The notes under the pieces: generated by a model
What the model saw: only the letters and a program-made list of their open reading frames with translations
The model's database searches: none
Told to the model about the DNA's origin: nothing
Made by a program: the position numbers and the translations under genes
Part shown: piece by piece, positions 16,629 to 27,765 of the stretch
Numbering within the stretch: position 1 is the first letter of the stretch
How the letters are laid out: each line of letters starts with the position of its first letter
From: Bacteroidota bacterium
GTDB lineage: Bacteria > Bacteroidota > Ignavibacteria > Kryptoniales > JAKASW01
Length of the DNA: 55,155 nucleotides
Direction: 5' to 3'
Assembly (NCBI GenBank): GCA_021811615.1
Contig: JAJZNW010000027.1
Coordinates: 1-55,155, forward strand

Positions 16629-18296
16629 ATGAGTAAATGCGGTACACAAATCGAGCACGACGCTTCATACGAGCGAAACCGCGATGCGAATCAAAAGACG
16701 CTGGCGCAGTTTAGAGAGCGCATCGAGAAGACACGTTTGGGGGGCGGACAGGAAGCCTCGTCCCGACAGAGGAAGAGAGGCAAGATGCTGCCGAGAGAAA
16801 GGATCGCAAAGCTGATTGATGCGGGGACTCATTTCATGGAATTGGGGAGCCTCGCCGCCGCTGGAATGTATGCGGAATACGGCGGAGCCCCCGCTGCAGG
16901 TATCGTCGTAGGATTGGGTAAGATACACGACAGGGACGTGGTGATCGTTGCCAACGATTCCACAGTTAAAGCCGGCGCCTACTTCCCCATGACTATAAAG
17001 AAAAATCTCCGGGCACAGGAGATAGCGATCGAAAACAGGTTACCTATCATATACCTCGTCGATTCTGCCGGCGTGTTCCTTCCGATGCAATCCGAAATTT
17101 TCCCGGACAAGGATGATTTCGGACGAATATTCTATAATAATGCAATCTTAAGTTCGATCGGTGTTCCGCAGATTGCGGCAGTGATGGGTCCGTGCGTGGC
17201 GGGAGGCGCTTACCTCCCAATCATGAGCGACGAATCAATTATCGTCGAAGGAACCGGAAGCGTATTCCTGGCCGGACCGTATCTTGTCAAAGCAGCCATC
17301 GGGGAAGACACCGACACCGAGAAACTCGGAGGTGCTGAGACTCACTCATCCGTCTCAGGCATAATTGATTATAAAGTGAAGTCGGATGAAGAAGCCCTTG
17401 ACCTTGTGAGGAGTCTCGTGTCCAAGCTCGGCGTTTCGGCGAAGGCCGGATTTGACAGATCGAAGTCCTCTCCTCCAAAGTTCGATCAGAAGGAAATTTA
17501 CGGCATCATACCCGGAGAGCGATCGAAACCGTACGATATGTACGAATTGTTGGGCAGGATGATCGACGCCAGCGACTTTGATGAATACAAGGCAACGTAC
17601 GGAAAGTCTGTCATATGCGGTTATGCGAGGGTGGACGGTTGGGCAGTCGGAATTGTGGCCAACCAGCGAACCATCGTCAAGTCAAAGCAGGCAGACGGCT
17701 CGTCGGAGATGCAAATCGGCGGAGTCATATATTCGCAGAGCGCCGACAAAGCGGCCAGGTTCATCATGAACTGTAACCAGAAGCGGATACCGATCGTATT
17801 TCTGCAGGATGTAACCGGTTTCATGGTCGGAACAAGGGCCGAGAGAGGCGGAATCATAAAAGACGGCGCGAAGATGGTGAACGCAGTGGCAAACTCGACG
17901 GTGCCGAAGATCACCTTCATAATAGGAAACAGTTTCGGTGCAGGAAATTACGCGATGTGCGGAAAGGCATACGAGCCGCGCATGATATTCGCACTGCCTT
18001 CCGCAAGAATAGCGGTAATGGGGGGAGAACAGGCCAGCCAGACGCTCCTCAGCATCCGGGTACAGCAAATGGAGCGTGGCGGCAAGAATATCTCCTCCGA
18101 AGAGCAGATCCGGCTGCTGGATGAGATTACCAAACGGTATGATGAGGAGATGAACCCGCTTTATGCCGCCGCCAGGATGTGGGTTGACGAGATAATAGAC
18201 CCTATCGATATTCGGAAGACGATTTCGCTCGTGATAGGCGTCGCGAACAACAACGGCGAAGTCCGGCAATTCAATGTAGGTGTCTTACAGACTTGA
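16629..18296 (+). CDS. acyl-CoA carboxylase carboxyltransferase subunit (methylcrotonyl-CoA type)
   Basis: This is the biotin-dependent carboxyltransferase half of an acyl-CoA carboxylase, which moves CO2 from carboxybiotin to an acyl-CoA. The 555-residue sequence has the two crotonase-like halves. N-terminal motifs are GSLAAAGMYAEYGGAPAAG and VMGPCVAGGAYLPIMSDE. The C-terminal ones are QDVTGFMVGTRAERGGIIKDGAKM and NSFGAGNYAMCGKAYEPR. Length and motifs fit the methylcrotonoyl-CoA carboxylase beta subunit (leucine breakdown) better than propionyl-CoA carboxylase, but substrate choice is uncertain. No biotin carboxylase or biotin carrier gene lies beside it. GAGG sits 8 bases before the ATG. 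Confidence 0.85.
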   Translation: MSKCGTQIEHDASYERNRDANQKTLAQFRERIEKTRLGGGQEASSRQRKRGKMLPRERIAKLIDAGTHFMELGSLAAAGMYAEYGGAPAAGIVVGLGKIHDRDVVIVANDSTVKAGAYFPMTIKKNLRAQEIAIENRLPIIYLVDSAGVFLPMQSEIFPDKDDFGRIFYNNAILSSIGVPQIAAVMGPCVAGGAYLPIMSDESIIVEGTGSVFLAGPYLVKAAIGEDTDTEKLGGAETHSSVSGIIDYKVKSDEEALDLVRSLVSKLGVSAKAGFDRSKSSPPKFDQKEIYGIIPGERSKPYDMYELLGRMIDASDFDEYKATYGKSVICGYARVDGWAVGIVANQRTIVKSKQADGSSEMQIGGVIYSQSADKAARFIMNCNQKRIPIVFLQDVTGFMVGTRAERGGIIKDGAKMVNAVANSTVPKITFIIGNSFGAGNYAMCGKAYEPRMIFALPSARIAVMGGEQASQTLLSIRVQQMERGGKNISSEEQIRLLDEITKRYDEEMNPLYAAARMWVDEIIDPIDIRKTISLVIGVANNNGEVRQFNVGVLQT

Positions 18297-18994
18297 AGCT
18301 ACGAACTTACCATCTTGTTTCACTGGTTACCACGCTGTTGCTCCTGAACGGGAAGGCATCCGCGCAGTTTGATTTTCTGGACAAGCTTTTTGCGCCGAAA
18401 ATCGTTACCGTGAGCCAGCAGTTACGCAATTACATAAGGACGACACTACCCCCGGTGACACACGATCGCGAGCAAGAGCTTCGGCACGTGGATATGATTT
18501 ATCTGAAAGCGATGGAGCTTTCGAACGATCAGATCAGCACCGCTCTGCTCGCCGCATCAATTGCGGTCCTCAACAGGACCGACATCACGCCGACGATCCC
18601 GCTGATCGGAATCATCAGGCTGCCTCTGCCGGCCGAGGATTCAGAAGACGCAGTCTCACGCATCAACAAGCTCCCGAGATATATTTTCCCGGATTCTCCA
18701 CAGGATAAGTGGGGTGATAGCGATAAGCTGGTACACTTCTTCGGATCGGCCTATCTTACTTACGAAACCGGCGCCCGTCCGATCCCGGAGGCGATCGGAC
18801 GATTCGTGGAAAACGGAGAGGTGGCTCTGAAGCTCGACACCGCCGCGGATCCGAGGGATGTGTTCACAAACAAGCTTGGGCAGGAATTCGGCCGGGCGCT
18901 CAGCGACGGTAGAAACGTCCTCCCGTCGGACTTTCTGAGCTCGAAGTATGTCAGGAGACCATCTTCTTCAGCAAATAAAGATCTTCATAAGTAG
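18293..18994 (+). CDS. exported protein of unknown function
   Basis: A 233-residue protein with an N-terminal signal peptide (cut after about residue 24, KASAQ). The mature part has a helical first half and then SDKLVHFFGSAYLTYETGA, which recalls the DK..HF..G.ayLtY pattern of some uncharacterised envelope families (DUF2279-like); this is a resemblance, not an assignment. The TTG start overlaps the carboxyltransferase stop as TTGA, so they are probably coupled. Its 3' end overlaps the convergent ispD gene by 44 bases. Confidence 0.7.
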   Translation: MKLRTYHLVSLVTTLLLLNGKASAQFDFLDKLFAPKIVTVSQQLRNYIRTTLPPVTHDREQELRHVDMIYLKAMELSNDQISTALLAASIAVLNRTDITPTIPLIGIIRLPLPAEDSEDAVSRINKLPRYIFPDSPQDKWGDSDKLVHFFGSAYLTYETGARPIPEAIGRFVENGEVALKLDTAADPRDVFTNKLGQEFGRALSDGRNVLPSDFLSSKYVRRPSSSANKDLHK

Positions 18995-19637
18995 TGATCT
19001 TGAAATTCGGGTGGCGTGGCTCGACTACGAAGGCTTTGATGCCAATTTCCTCCAGGAGCATAATTTCATCGGTCTTCCCGGAAACATCCTTCACTCTGCT
19101 ATAGACATCCTTAAGAAGCCCCGCCGCAATTACCTGCGGGGTTTGGGCAGCGAACACCCTGGATCGGTCGATCGTCGAAAGACAGAAACCCTTTTCGTCA
19201 ACAAGTTTCAGTGTGTCCTTGACCCTGGATGCAAGGAAGGCCGCATCGTGCTTCCAGGCAGCATCTACAACCCGTTCGAGATCCTCCCGCGACAGGAGCG
19301 GTCTGGCAGCATCATGGATACAGACGAGGTCGTCATCCGCGAGCCTCTGCCGGATGGCGGCGAACGCGTTCTGCACGGAGAGCGGCCGTTCCGAGCCCCC
19401 TTCCACAATCTCGATAGGAGGGCGGTACTTACCCGACGTTACGATCGATCTGAATTCAGGAAGGCTGTTTCCCGGAACGGCGAGACATATCCTGGTCACA
19501 TTTTCAAGGCATGAAAAGAGTGCAAGAAGCCTATTGATAACCGGTTTGCCGTCGACTTCGATCAGCGGCTTGGAAACGCCTCCGAGCCTTCTCCCCGCGC
19601 CGGCCGCGGGAATTATGACACCGATATTCTTTCCCAT
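18951..19637 (-). CDS. ispD: 2-C-methyl-D-erythritol 4-phosphate cytidylyltransferase
   Basis: This is the third step of the MEP isoprenoid pathway, joining CTP to methylerythritol phosphate. The signature IPAAGAGRRLGG...KPL at the N-terminus is the CTP-binding loop, and HDAARPLLS and QTPQV are the conserved later motifs. Length 228 fits. The gene starts directly after the queA stop with no gap. Its 3' end overlaps an exported-protein gene on the other strand. Its product pathway feeds the polyprenyl synthase encoded at 34952. Confidence 0.93.
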   Translation of the reverse strand: MGKNIGVIIPAAGAGRRLGGVSKPLIEVDGKPVINRLLALFSCLENVTRICLAVPGNSLPEFRSIVTSGKYRPPIEIVEGGSERPLSVQNAFAAIRQRLADDDLVCIHDAARPLLSREDLERVVDAAWKHDAAFLASRVKDTLKLVDEKGFCLSTIDRSRVFAAQTPQVIAAGLLKDVYSRVKDVSGKTDEIMLLEEIGIKAFVVEPRHPNFKITTYEDLYLLKKMVS

Positions 19638-20675
19638 TTAGAGGATCAGCATCGAATCGCCATAGCTGTAGAATCGGTATCCATCTTTGATGGCCTTCTT
19701 GTACGCCTTCATTAGAAACTCGTGACCGGCGAAGGCACTGACCAGCATTATGAGTGTGGTCTCGGGGAGATGGAAGTTCGTGACGAGATGATCGACCACT
19801 TTGAAATCGTAAGGCGGGTAAATGAACTTGTCGGTCCAACCCCTGCCGGCTTTCACATGATTGTCGGTGGTGACGTTGGATTCGAGCACGCGCACAACGG
19901 AAGTCCCCACGGCAAAGACTTTTTTCTTGCTGTCGATGGACTGGTTGATAGCCTTCGCAGTCTCGAGGGGAACCTCATAGAATTCGGAGTCCATGCGGTG
20001 TTTCGTCAGGTCTTCGACATCGACGGTTCTGAACGTCCCTATTCCGATGTGAAGAACGACCGGAAGGATCTTCACGCCCTTGTTCTGTAGCTTCGTAAAG
20101 AGGCGATTCGTAAAATGGAGGCCTGCGGTGGGTGCAGCCACTGCGCCGACCACTCGAGCGTAAATCGTCTGGTAGTCTTCCTTATCTTTCTCGGTTGGGT
20201 CGCGTTTAATATAGTGTGGAAGAGGCATCTGACCGATCTTGTCCAAGATTTTGTAAATGTCGCCCTTGTAATTGAATTTGATGGTCCTGCCGCGGCTGGT
20301 GGTATTGTCGATCACTTCGGCGTGAATCTTCTCGTCATCGAAATATATCTTGTTGCCGATCCTGACCTTTCGCGCAGGTTCCACGACGACATCCCATATC
20401 CCCTCTTCGTGGTTCAGTTCCCTCAGAAGGAGGACCTCGATCTTCGCATTGGTCTTCTCTTTTCTGCCGAGCAGTCTTGCAGGAAACACCTTGGTTTCAT
20501 TGACGACGAGCGCGTCGCCCTTTTGAAAGAAATCGGCAATCTCATGGAAGATCTTGTCTTCCATCTGTTGGGTTTTCCTGTTGAGTACCATCATGCGAGC
20601 GTGATCTCGGGGCTGGGCCGGAGTTTTCGCTATCAGCGTTCTGGGTACCGCGTACTTAAAATCTGTTAGTTTCAT
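19638..20675 (-). CDS. queA: tRNA preQ1(34) S-adenosylmethionine ribosyltransferase-isomerase
   Basis: QueA moves the ribosyl part of SAM onto preQ1 in tRNA to make epoxyqueuosine. Family motifs are DFKYAVPRTLIAKTPAQPRDHARMMVL at the N-terminus, FPARLLGRK, the central PTAGLHFTNRLF, LHIGIGTFRTV, and C-terminal TDKFIYPPYDFKVVDHLVTNFHLPETTLIMLVSAFAG. Length 345 is typical. AAAGGG precedes the ATG. No other queuosine gene is in the window. Confidence 0.95.
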   Translation of the reverse strand: MKLTDFKYAVPRTLIAKTPAQPRDHARMMVLNRKTQQMEDKIFHEIADFFQKGDALVVNETKVFPARLLGRKEKTNAKIEVLLLRELNHEEGIWDVVVEPARKVRIGNKIYFDDEKIHAEVIDNTTSRGRTIKFNYKGDIYKILDKIGQMPLPHYIKRDPTEKDKEDYQTIYARVVGAVAAPTAGLHFTNRLFTKLQNKGVKILPVVLHIGIGTFRTVDVEDLTKHRMDSEFYEVPLETAKAINQSIDSKKKVFAVGTSVVRVLESNVTTDNHVKAGRGWTDKFIYPPYDFKVVDHLVTNFHLPETTLIMLVSAFAGHEFLMKAYKKAIKDGYRFYSYGDSMLIL

Positions 20676-20706
20676 TCTTTCATAATCCCTTTGTTTGATT
20701 TAGTAG

Positions 20707-20738
20707 GTCCCGATCCCGCTTTCGCGCGGGACCGGGAC
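20707..20738 (-). repeat. 13-bp GC-rich hairpin between ppdK and queA
   Basis: GTCCCGATCCCGC (20707-20719) pairs with GCGGGACCGGGAC (20726-20738) around a six-base loop; the one non-Watson-Crick position becomes a G-U pair in the minus-strand RNA. No T-run follows. It may protect the 3' end of the ppdK message or weaken read-through into queA. Confidence 0.6.
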
Positions 20739-20755
20739 GGGACTACGGTTTTCTA

Positions 20756-23545
<2,790 letters not shown>

Positions 23546-23548
23546 TTT

Positions 23549-24247
23549 CTAACCTCCATGTGCATAGTTTTCTGTGTCGTTATAGTTTGAAAGACAGGAC
23601 CCGAAAAGGTCGAGCACTCCACGCGCGAACGGATTGTCAAATTGAATTCTCTCAGGATGCCATTGTACCGAGACAATTCTACTCGGTAAACCATCGTTTC
23701 CCTCGATCGCCTCAACAGTCCCGTCTTCCGCTCTTGCGGCGACTCTCAGGCCGCTGCCTATCCTGTCTGCCGCCTGGTGATGTGCGCTATTGACCTCGCC
23801 TGTCTCTTGTCTGATAAAATTCCTAAGGTGTGACCCTTCGACGAGTCTGACACCATGATACCTGTCCTCGTTCTTCGACGGCGCTTCATGCTTCCTGCCG
23901 TAATATTTTTCGAGATCGAGGACCAGCGTCCCGCCGAAATACACGTTAAGTACCTGCAAGCCTCTACAAATGCCGAGGATGGGCAAATGGTGTTTCGTCG
24001 CGAGATCGATAAGCTTGAACTCGCTGCCGTCGCGTGCAGAATCCGCATGGACCGTTTCGTCCGGCCAATCGCCGTACAATTCAGGGGCGACATCTCCGCC
24101 TCCGGTCAGGAGCAGCCCGTCGCAACTTTCCAACTGCGACTCGGAGCCAGCCCCGATCACCCTGACCTCGACGTGGGTGAGTTTGTTCATGTATTCCGCG
24201 TACTTCACGTTCTTCTCGCCGCAGTCGGACATGCCGATCCTAAGCAT
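23549..24247 (-). CDS. class I glutamine amidotransferase-like hydrolase (peptidase C26, PuuD-like)
   Basis: A 232-residue hydrolase of the gamma-glutamyl-gamma-aminobutyrate hydrolase family. LLLTGGGDVAPELYG, the nucleophile Cys in LGICRGLQVLN, and the His-Glu pair in VQWHPER make a complete catalytic triad. It probably removes a gamma-glutamyl group from a small amine, but the substrate is unknown. I chose the ATG at 24247, with GGGAG five bases upstream, rather than the longer frame to 24292 that runs into lpxK. It overlaps the end of lpxK by 8 bases, so it is likely coupled. Confidence 0.82.
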   Translation of the reverse strand: MLRIGMSDCGEKNVKYAEYMNKLTHVEVRVIGAGSESQLESCDGLLLTGGGDVAPELYGDWPDETVHADSARDGSEFKLIDLATKHHLPILGICRGLQVLNVYFGGTLVLDLEKYYGRKHEAPSKNEDRYHGVRLVEGSHLRNFIRQETGEVNSAHHQAADRIGSGLRVAARAEDGTVEAIEGNDGLPSRIVSVQWHPERIQFDNPFARGVLDLFGSCLSNYNDTENYAHGG

Positions 24248-25292
24248 ACACTCTCCCGAATGCGATCGTGAGGGCATTCTCAATATGCTCATCGCCGTAT
24301 TCCACCACGGCCTTCTCGTTCAACGAATAAATCCGCCCGATGTCTTCGAGCTGCATCAACTCTTCATCATGGAATATGCGGACAGCGTCTTTTGCGGTTG
24401 TTACCGCGATGGCATCCTCTTCACCCTCGAAGACTCCGTCAATATCGTATTCATCGTACCAATGATGATCCGGAAACCGTCTCACTGAAATGAGCTCGCG
24501 GCTCAACCCCGATACGTTTTCAAAAAATATTTCCGGGCGGGCAATTCCGCAAAAAGCCGCTACTTTCTTCTCCCGCAGTAATTCCAGCGGATGGTGCGTG
24601 CCCGCATGATCGGTCAGGTCTGACGCTACGTAATTCACACCGGCAACCGGCGCGTCAGAGTACTTGCCAAGAAGCTCTTCGTAATCTCGTTCGACAGCCG
24701 CCGTGCCATGATTAGTCAGCACTACCACATCAGCCTGCTTCATCCTGCCTCTGGAATCCCTCAAGTTGCCGGCGGGCAAATAGCTGTCACGCAAATCATA
24801 AAGTGATCGGCTCATGAGAACAAAATCGATATCGCGATGCAGCTCCCTGTTCTGGAGACCGTCGTCGAGCAAGAACACGTCCGCGCCGAATTTCTCGAGG
24901 ACTTCCTCACCGGCACGATGTCGATCGGCATGAACGGCGACCGGCACATCGGGGAAATTCATGGATATCAGCGCCGGCTCGTCTCCAAGCATTTGTATAT
25001 CCGGGTCGCTTCCTTTCTCCGGACAGGCGATAACAAGTTCTTTGGTCAAGCGCCTGTACCCGCGTGAAAGAACGGCCGGTTTCTTCCCCATCGCCATCAA
25101 CTTCTCGATGAGGAGCATTACGAACGGTGTTTTCCCCGAACCACCGACCGAGATATTCCCTACGGAAACGACGGGCCTCGGGAGTTTTTTCGCTTTGAAG
25201 AACCCGGAATCATATCCGGCATTTCGGACTGCGACGATCCCTCCATAAAGAGCGCTGAACGGGAGCAATATGATTTTGAAATTCTCTCTCAT
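24240..25292 (-). CDS. lpxK: tetraacyldisaccharide 4'-kinase
   Basis: LpxK phosphorylates the lipid A precursor at the 4' position at the inner membrane. An N-terminal hydrophobic helix (about residues 8-24) anchors it. The P-loop in GNISVGGSGKTPFV and then KPAVLSRGYRR, GDEPALIS and DVFLLDDGLQNRELHRDIDFVL are the family motifs, with DDGLQ as the Walker B-like element. Length 350 fits. It follows lpxB by 6 bases, so two late lipid A genes are together. Confidence 0.95.
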   Translation of the reverse strand: MRENFKIILLPFSALYGGIVAVRNAGYDSGFFKAKKLPRPVVSVGNISVGGSGKTPFVMLLIEKLMAMGKKPAVLSRGYRRLTKELVIACPEKGSDPDIQMLGDEPALISMNFPDVPVAVHADRHRAGEEVLEKFGADVFLLDDGLQNRELHRDIDFVLMSRSLYDLRDSYLPAGNLRDSRGRMKQADVVVLTNHGTAAVERDYEELLGKYSDAPVAGVNYVASDLTDHAGTHHPLELLREKKVAAFCGIARPEIFFENVSGLSRELISVRRFPDHHWYDEYDIDGVFEGEEDAIAVTTAKDAVRIFHDEELMQLEDIGRIYSLNEKAVVEYGDEHIENALTIAFGRVYA

Positions 25293-25298
25293 ATCGCG

Positions 25299-26438
25299 TC
25301 AGATTGTCCTGAATATCAAATCGGCAGCACGATCGGAAGCACCCTTCTCACCGAGGATGCTTTTCAATTCCGAATACTTTTCTCTGAGGTCAGTCACGAC
25401 AAGCGGCTCTGTGAAAATACTCTTCAGTATTCGTGCCGCCTTCAACGGCGAGAAATCGTCCTGGACGAGTTCCTCGACGATCTTTTTCCCGGCAACAATA
25501 TTTACCAGAGAAATCGAATCGAGCCTGACAAGCATTCGCCCGAGAAGGTAATTGAGCCAGCTTGTTTTGTAAACCACGACCATTGGGAGGTTATGAAGCG
25601 CGGCCTCGAGTGTCGAGGTGCCGCTCTTGATCATGCCTGCGTCGGCGGAGCTCATGAGAAGGTCGGATTCATCCGTGATCGCAACATTAACGCCCGAGTT
25701 TTTGATGATACTCTCGTAAATCTTCGGATCGATTCCCGGAACGCAGCCGATTACGGCATCCAGGCAGCCTCCGGTTACCGCCAACTCGTCTTTCAGGAAT
25801 TCGACTGACTCGAGCATCGTCGGGAGGATGCGGCTGACTTCCTGCAGACGGCTCCCGGGAAACAGCGCAAGGAGTTTACCATCCGGTCGCGTCAAGTGAG
25901 CGCTTCTGAAGGCGGCAATTTCCGGCTGCGGGTGATCGACCATCTCGTCGAGCAACGGATGCCCGACGAAACGCGCATCCACGCCGTCTTGCCGGTACAT
26001 ATCCTCTTCGAACCTGAAGATGGTCAGCATCATGTCGACGGTCCGCCTGATCTTCTCGATTCTCTTCCTTCCCCATGCCCACACCTGCGGACTAATGTAA
26101 TAAATCACTTTGATGCCGCTCTTCCGTGCCAGTGCGGCGAAACGCAAATTGAACCCGGGATAATCGACGAGAATCACGGCAGATGGCCGTTCGTCACTGA
26201 TCGATTTCAACAGATCTCTCTTCACTCTCCGAAGGAAAGGAATCTTTGAAATTATCTCGGTGAAACCCATCACCGACATTTCCCTCACGTGATGGATCAG
26301 TTCGACGCCCGCGGCTTTCATCTTATCACCGCCGATACCGAAGACTCTTATGTCGCCTCTCTTCTTCAGACATTCCACGAGAAGCGCGGCATGCTTGTCA
26401 CCCGAAGCTTCGCCGGCGATGATCATGACGGTCTTCAT
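25299..26438 (-). CDS. lpxB: lipid-A-disaccharide synthase
   Basis: LpxB joins UDP-diacylglucosamine and lipid X to form the lipid A disaccharide. It starts MKTVMIIAGEASGDKHAALL, the family's opening glycosyltransferase fold, and has FGIGGDKMKAAG, VDYPGFNLRFA, YYISPQVWAWGRKRI, LFPGSRLQEV and KSGTSTLEAAL. The ATG at 26438 has AGGAG 9 bases upstream, and an earlier in-frame start at 26471 inside the upstream gene is less likely. The product is 379 residues. It begins 2 bases after the methyltransferase stop. Confidence 0.95.
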   Translation of the reverse strand: MKTVMIIAGEASGDKHAALLVECLKKRGDIRVFGIGGDKMKAAGVELIHHVREMSVMGFTEIISKIPFLRRVKRDLLKSISDERPSAVILVDYPGFNLRFAALARKSGIKVIYYISPQVWAWGRKRIEKIRRTVDMMLTIFRFEEDMYRQDGVDARFVGHPLLDEMVDHPQPEIAAFRSAHLTRPDGKLLALFPGSRLQEVSRILPTMLESVEFLKDELAVTGGCLDAVIGCVPGIDPKIYESIIKNSGVNVAITDESDLLMSSADAGMIKSGTSTLEAALHNLPMVVVYKTSWLNYLLGRMLVRLDSISLVNIVAGKKIVEELVQDDFSPLKAARILKSIFTEPLVVTDLREKYSELKSILGEKGASDRAADLIFRTI

Positions 26439-26440
26439 CG

Positions 26441-27055
26441 TCAGGCGCTCCTGAAGATGCATATCAGGCACAATACGAGAAAAATCGAACTGATCGCAAT
26501 GAGTGACGATCTCTCAGAGCGAAGAGCGCGAGCGAAATCCGGTTTGAGCTCGCCGTCTCGTCCAAAAGCTCTGAGCTTCGGTACGAACCTGCCGACTCCC
26601 TCCTTATATTCACTCCAGTTTGAAAAAGTGCGCGCGAGATATTCTTCTTCCAGACTTACGATTCCGGTGTACTGGAAGATGAAATACGCGAGTGCGACCA
26701 GCGGGAGATAAGGCATAAGTGCGTTGGACATCACGCCGACTCCGACGTACATCAAGATGTTTCCGACGTAAAGCGGATTCCTGACGTGAGAGTACGGACC
26801 GCTGGTAACAAGCTGACTGCCACCGACCGTCCCCGTGGTCCTTGTCTCGCTGCCGGCGTAAGATACGCCCCAGAACCTGACCGATTCACCCAGGGCCGCC
26901 ATGATCAATCCGATCACAATCGAGGTGATGGTCGGCCTGGCGTAGATGAGCATGACGATAAGGAACGGGATGGGAGTATAACTCCTGTATGTAAAAAGGA
27001 AATTCCGCCAGTCCTTCGGGTTTTTCCGGCCGCCGTTTGAAACGCTGTCTGTCAC
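26441..27055 (-). CDS. isoprenylcysteine carboxyl methyltransferase-like membrane methyltransferase
   Basis: A 204-residue membrane protein with about four helices. The C-terminal half carries the motif of the ICMT/phospholipid methyltransferase superfamily: LVTSGPYSHVRNPLYVGN, then EEEYLARTF...YKEGVGRFVP, which forms the SAM and acceptor site. The substrate in bacteria is usually a lipid or an unknown small molecule. The GTG start overlaps the upstream phosphatase stop as GTGA. It lies just before lpxB and lpxK, so a role in envelope lipids is possible but not shown. Confidence 0.8.
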   Translation of the reverse strand: MTDSVSNGGRKNPKDWRNFLFTYRSYTPIPFLIVMLIYARPTITSIVIGLIMAALGESVRFWGVSYAGSETRTTGTVGGSQLVTSGPYSHVRNPLYVGNILMYVGVGVMSNALMPYLPLVALAYFIFQYTGIVSLEEEYLARTFSNWSEYKEGVGRFVPKLRAFGRDGELKPDFARALRSERSSLIAISSIFLVLCLICIFRSA

Positions 27056-27765
27056 TCTGTTAAAAATGCCTCCCGACGTTTTAGTTCGGCGCGATGGCGC
27101 TTCCTGTAATTCCCGGACGAGGCGATCTTGCTGAATTTTGCGAGCACATCCTCGAAGTTCTTGAACGGGTAGTAAGTAATATTGTTTTCTTCACAATACT
27201 TCAGAAGGTCATCCTTGGCGAAGACGATATCCGCATACTGGACCGCACACCTGTCTGAATAACCGTTGCCTACATAGACAATCACATCGTCCGGTCCTGT
27301 CCGGGTAAGGAGCTGGTATCCTTTGCAGTTCGCACATTTAGTGCAATCCGACTCGTACGGCAGTTCTATCTCAATTCTGGTTGCGTCGAATCGTGCGCGG
27401 TTGGAATAAAACGGGATGCTGGAAATCCCGTTCGAGTTCAGTATCTCTGCGATGTAGAAATCCAATCCGTCGCTCAGGATCGTGACGCTGATTTTTTTCT
27501 CCGTGCAGAAAGACAGGAAAGTTTTGAATGATCCGTCGATTTCGCAGCTCTTAGCGAAAGCCAACGCCTCTTCCCGGTTCACCTTCACGAATGACGCCTC
27601 TTCGAGAAGGAGACCAGCCCCGGAAAGACTTCCTTCCTTCCATCTTTCGACGGCCTTCAGTGATTCCTCTTCATTCCCGAACTTACGGAAGAACATGTTG
27701 CCGACATCCACTTTAGTGATGGTGCCGTCAAAATCGACGAAGACTTTCGGCGTAAGACCGGTCAT
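27052..27765 (-). CDS. HAD-IB family phosphatase, MtnX-like
   Basis: A 237-residue haloacid dehalogenase-type phosphatase. The nucleophile motif is FVDFDGTIT, motif II Ser is in SVTILSDGLDF, and the acidic motif III lies in VYVGNGYSDRCA. A Cys-rich SDCTKCANCKG insert and the C-terminal AKDDLLKYCEENNITYYPF match MtnX, the phosphatase of the methionine salvage pathway, but no other salvage gene is nearby. The ATG at 27765 overlaps the smc stop (ATGA) and GGTGAT precedes it. The frame also opens at TTG 27780. Confidence 0.75.
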   Translation of the reverse strand: MTGLTPKVFVDFDGTITKVDVGNMFFRKFGNEEESLKAVERWKEGSLSGAGLLLEEASFVKVNREEALAFAKSCEIDGSFKTFLSFCTEKKISVTILSDGLDFYIAEILNSNGISSIPFYSNRARFDATRIEIELPYESDCTKCANCKGYQLLTRTGPDDVIVYVGNGYSDRCAVQYADIVFAKDDLLKYCEENNITYYPFKNFEDVLAKFSKIASSGNYRKRHRAELKRREAFLTE

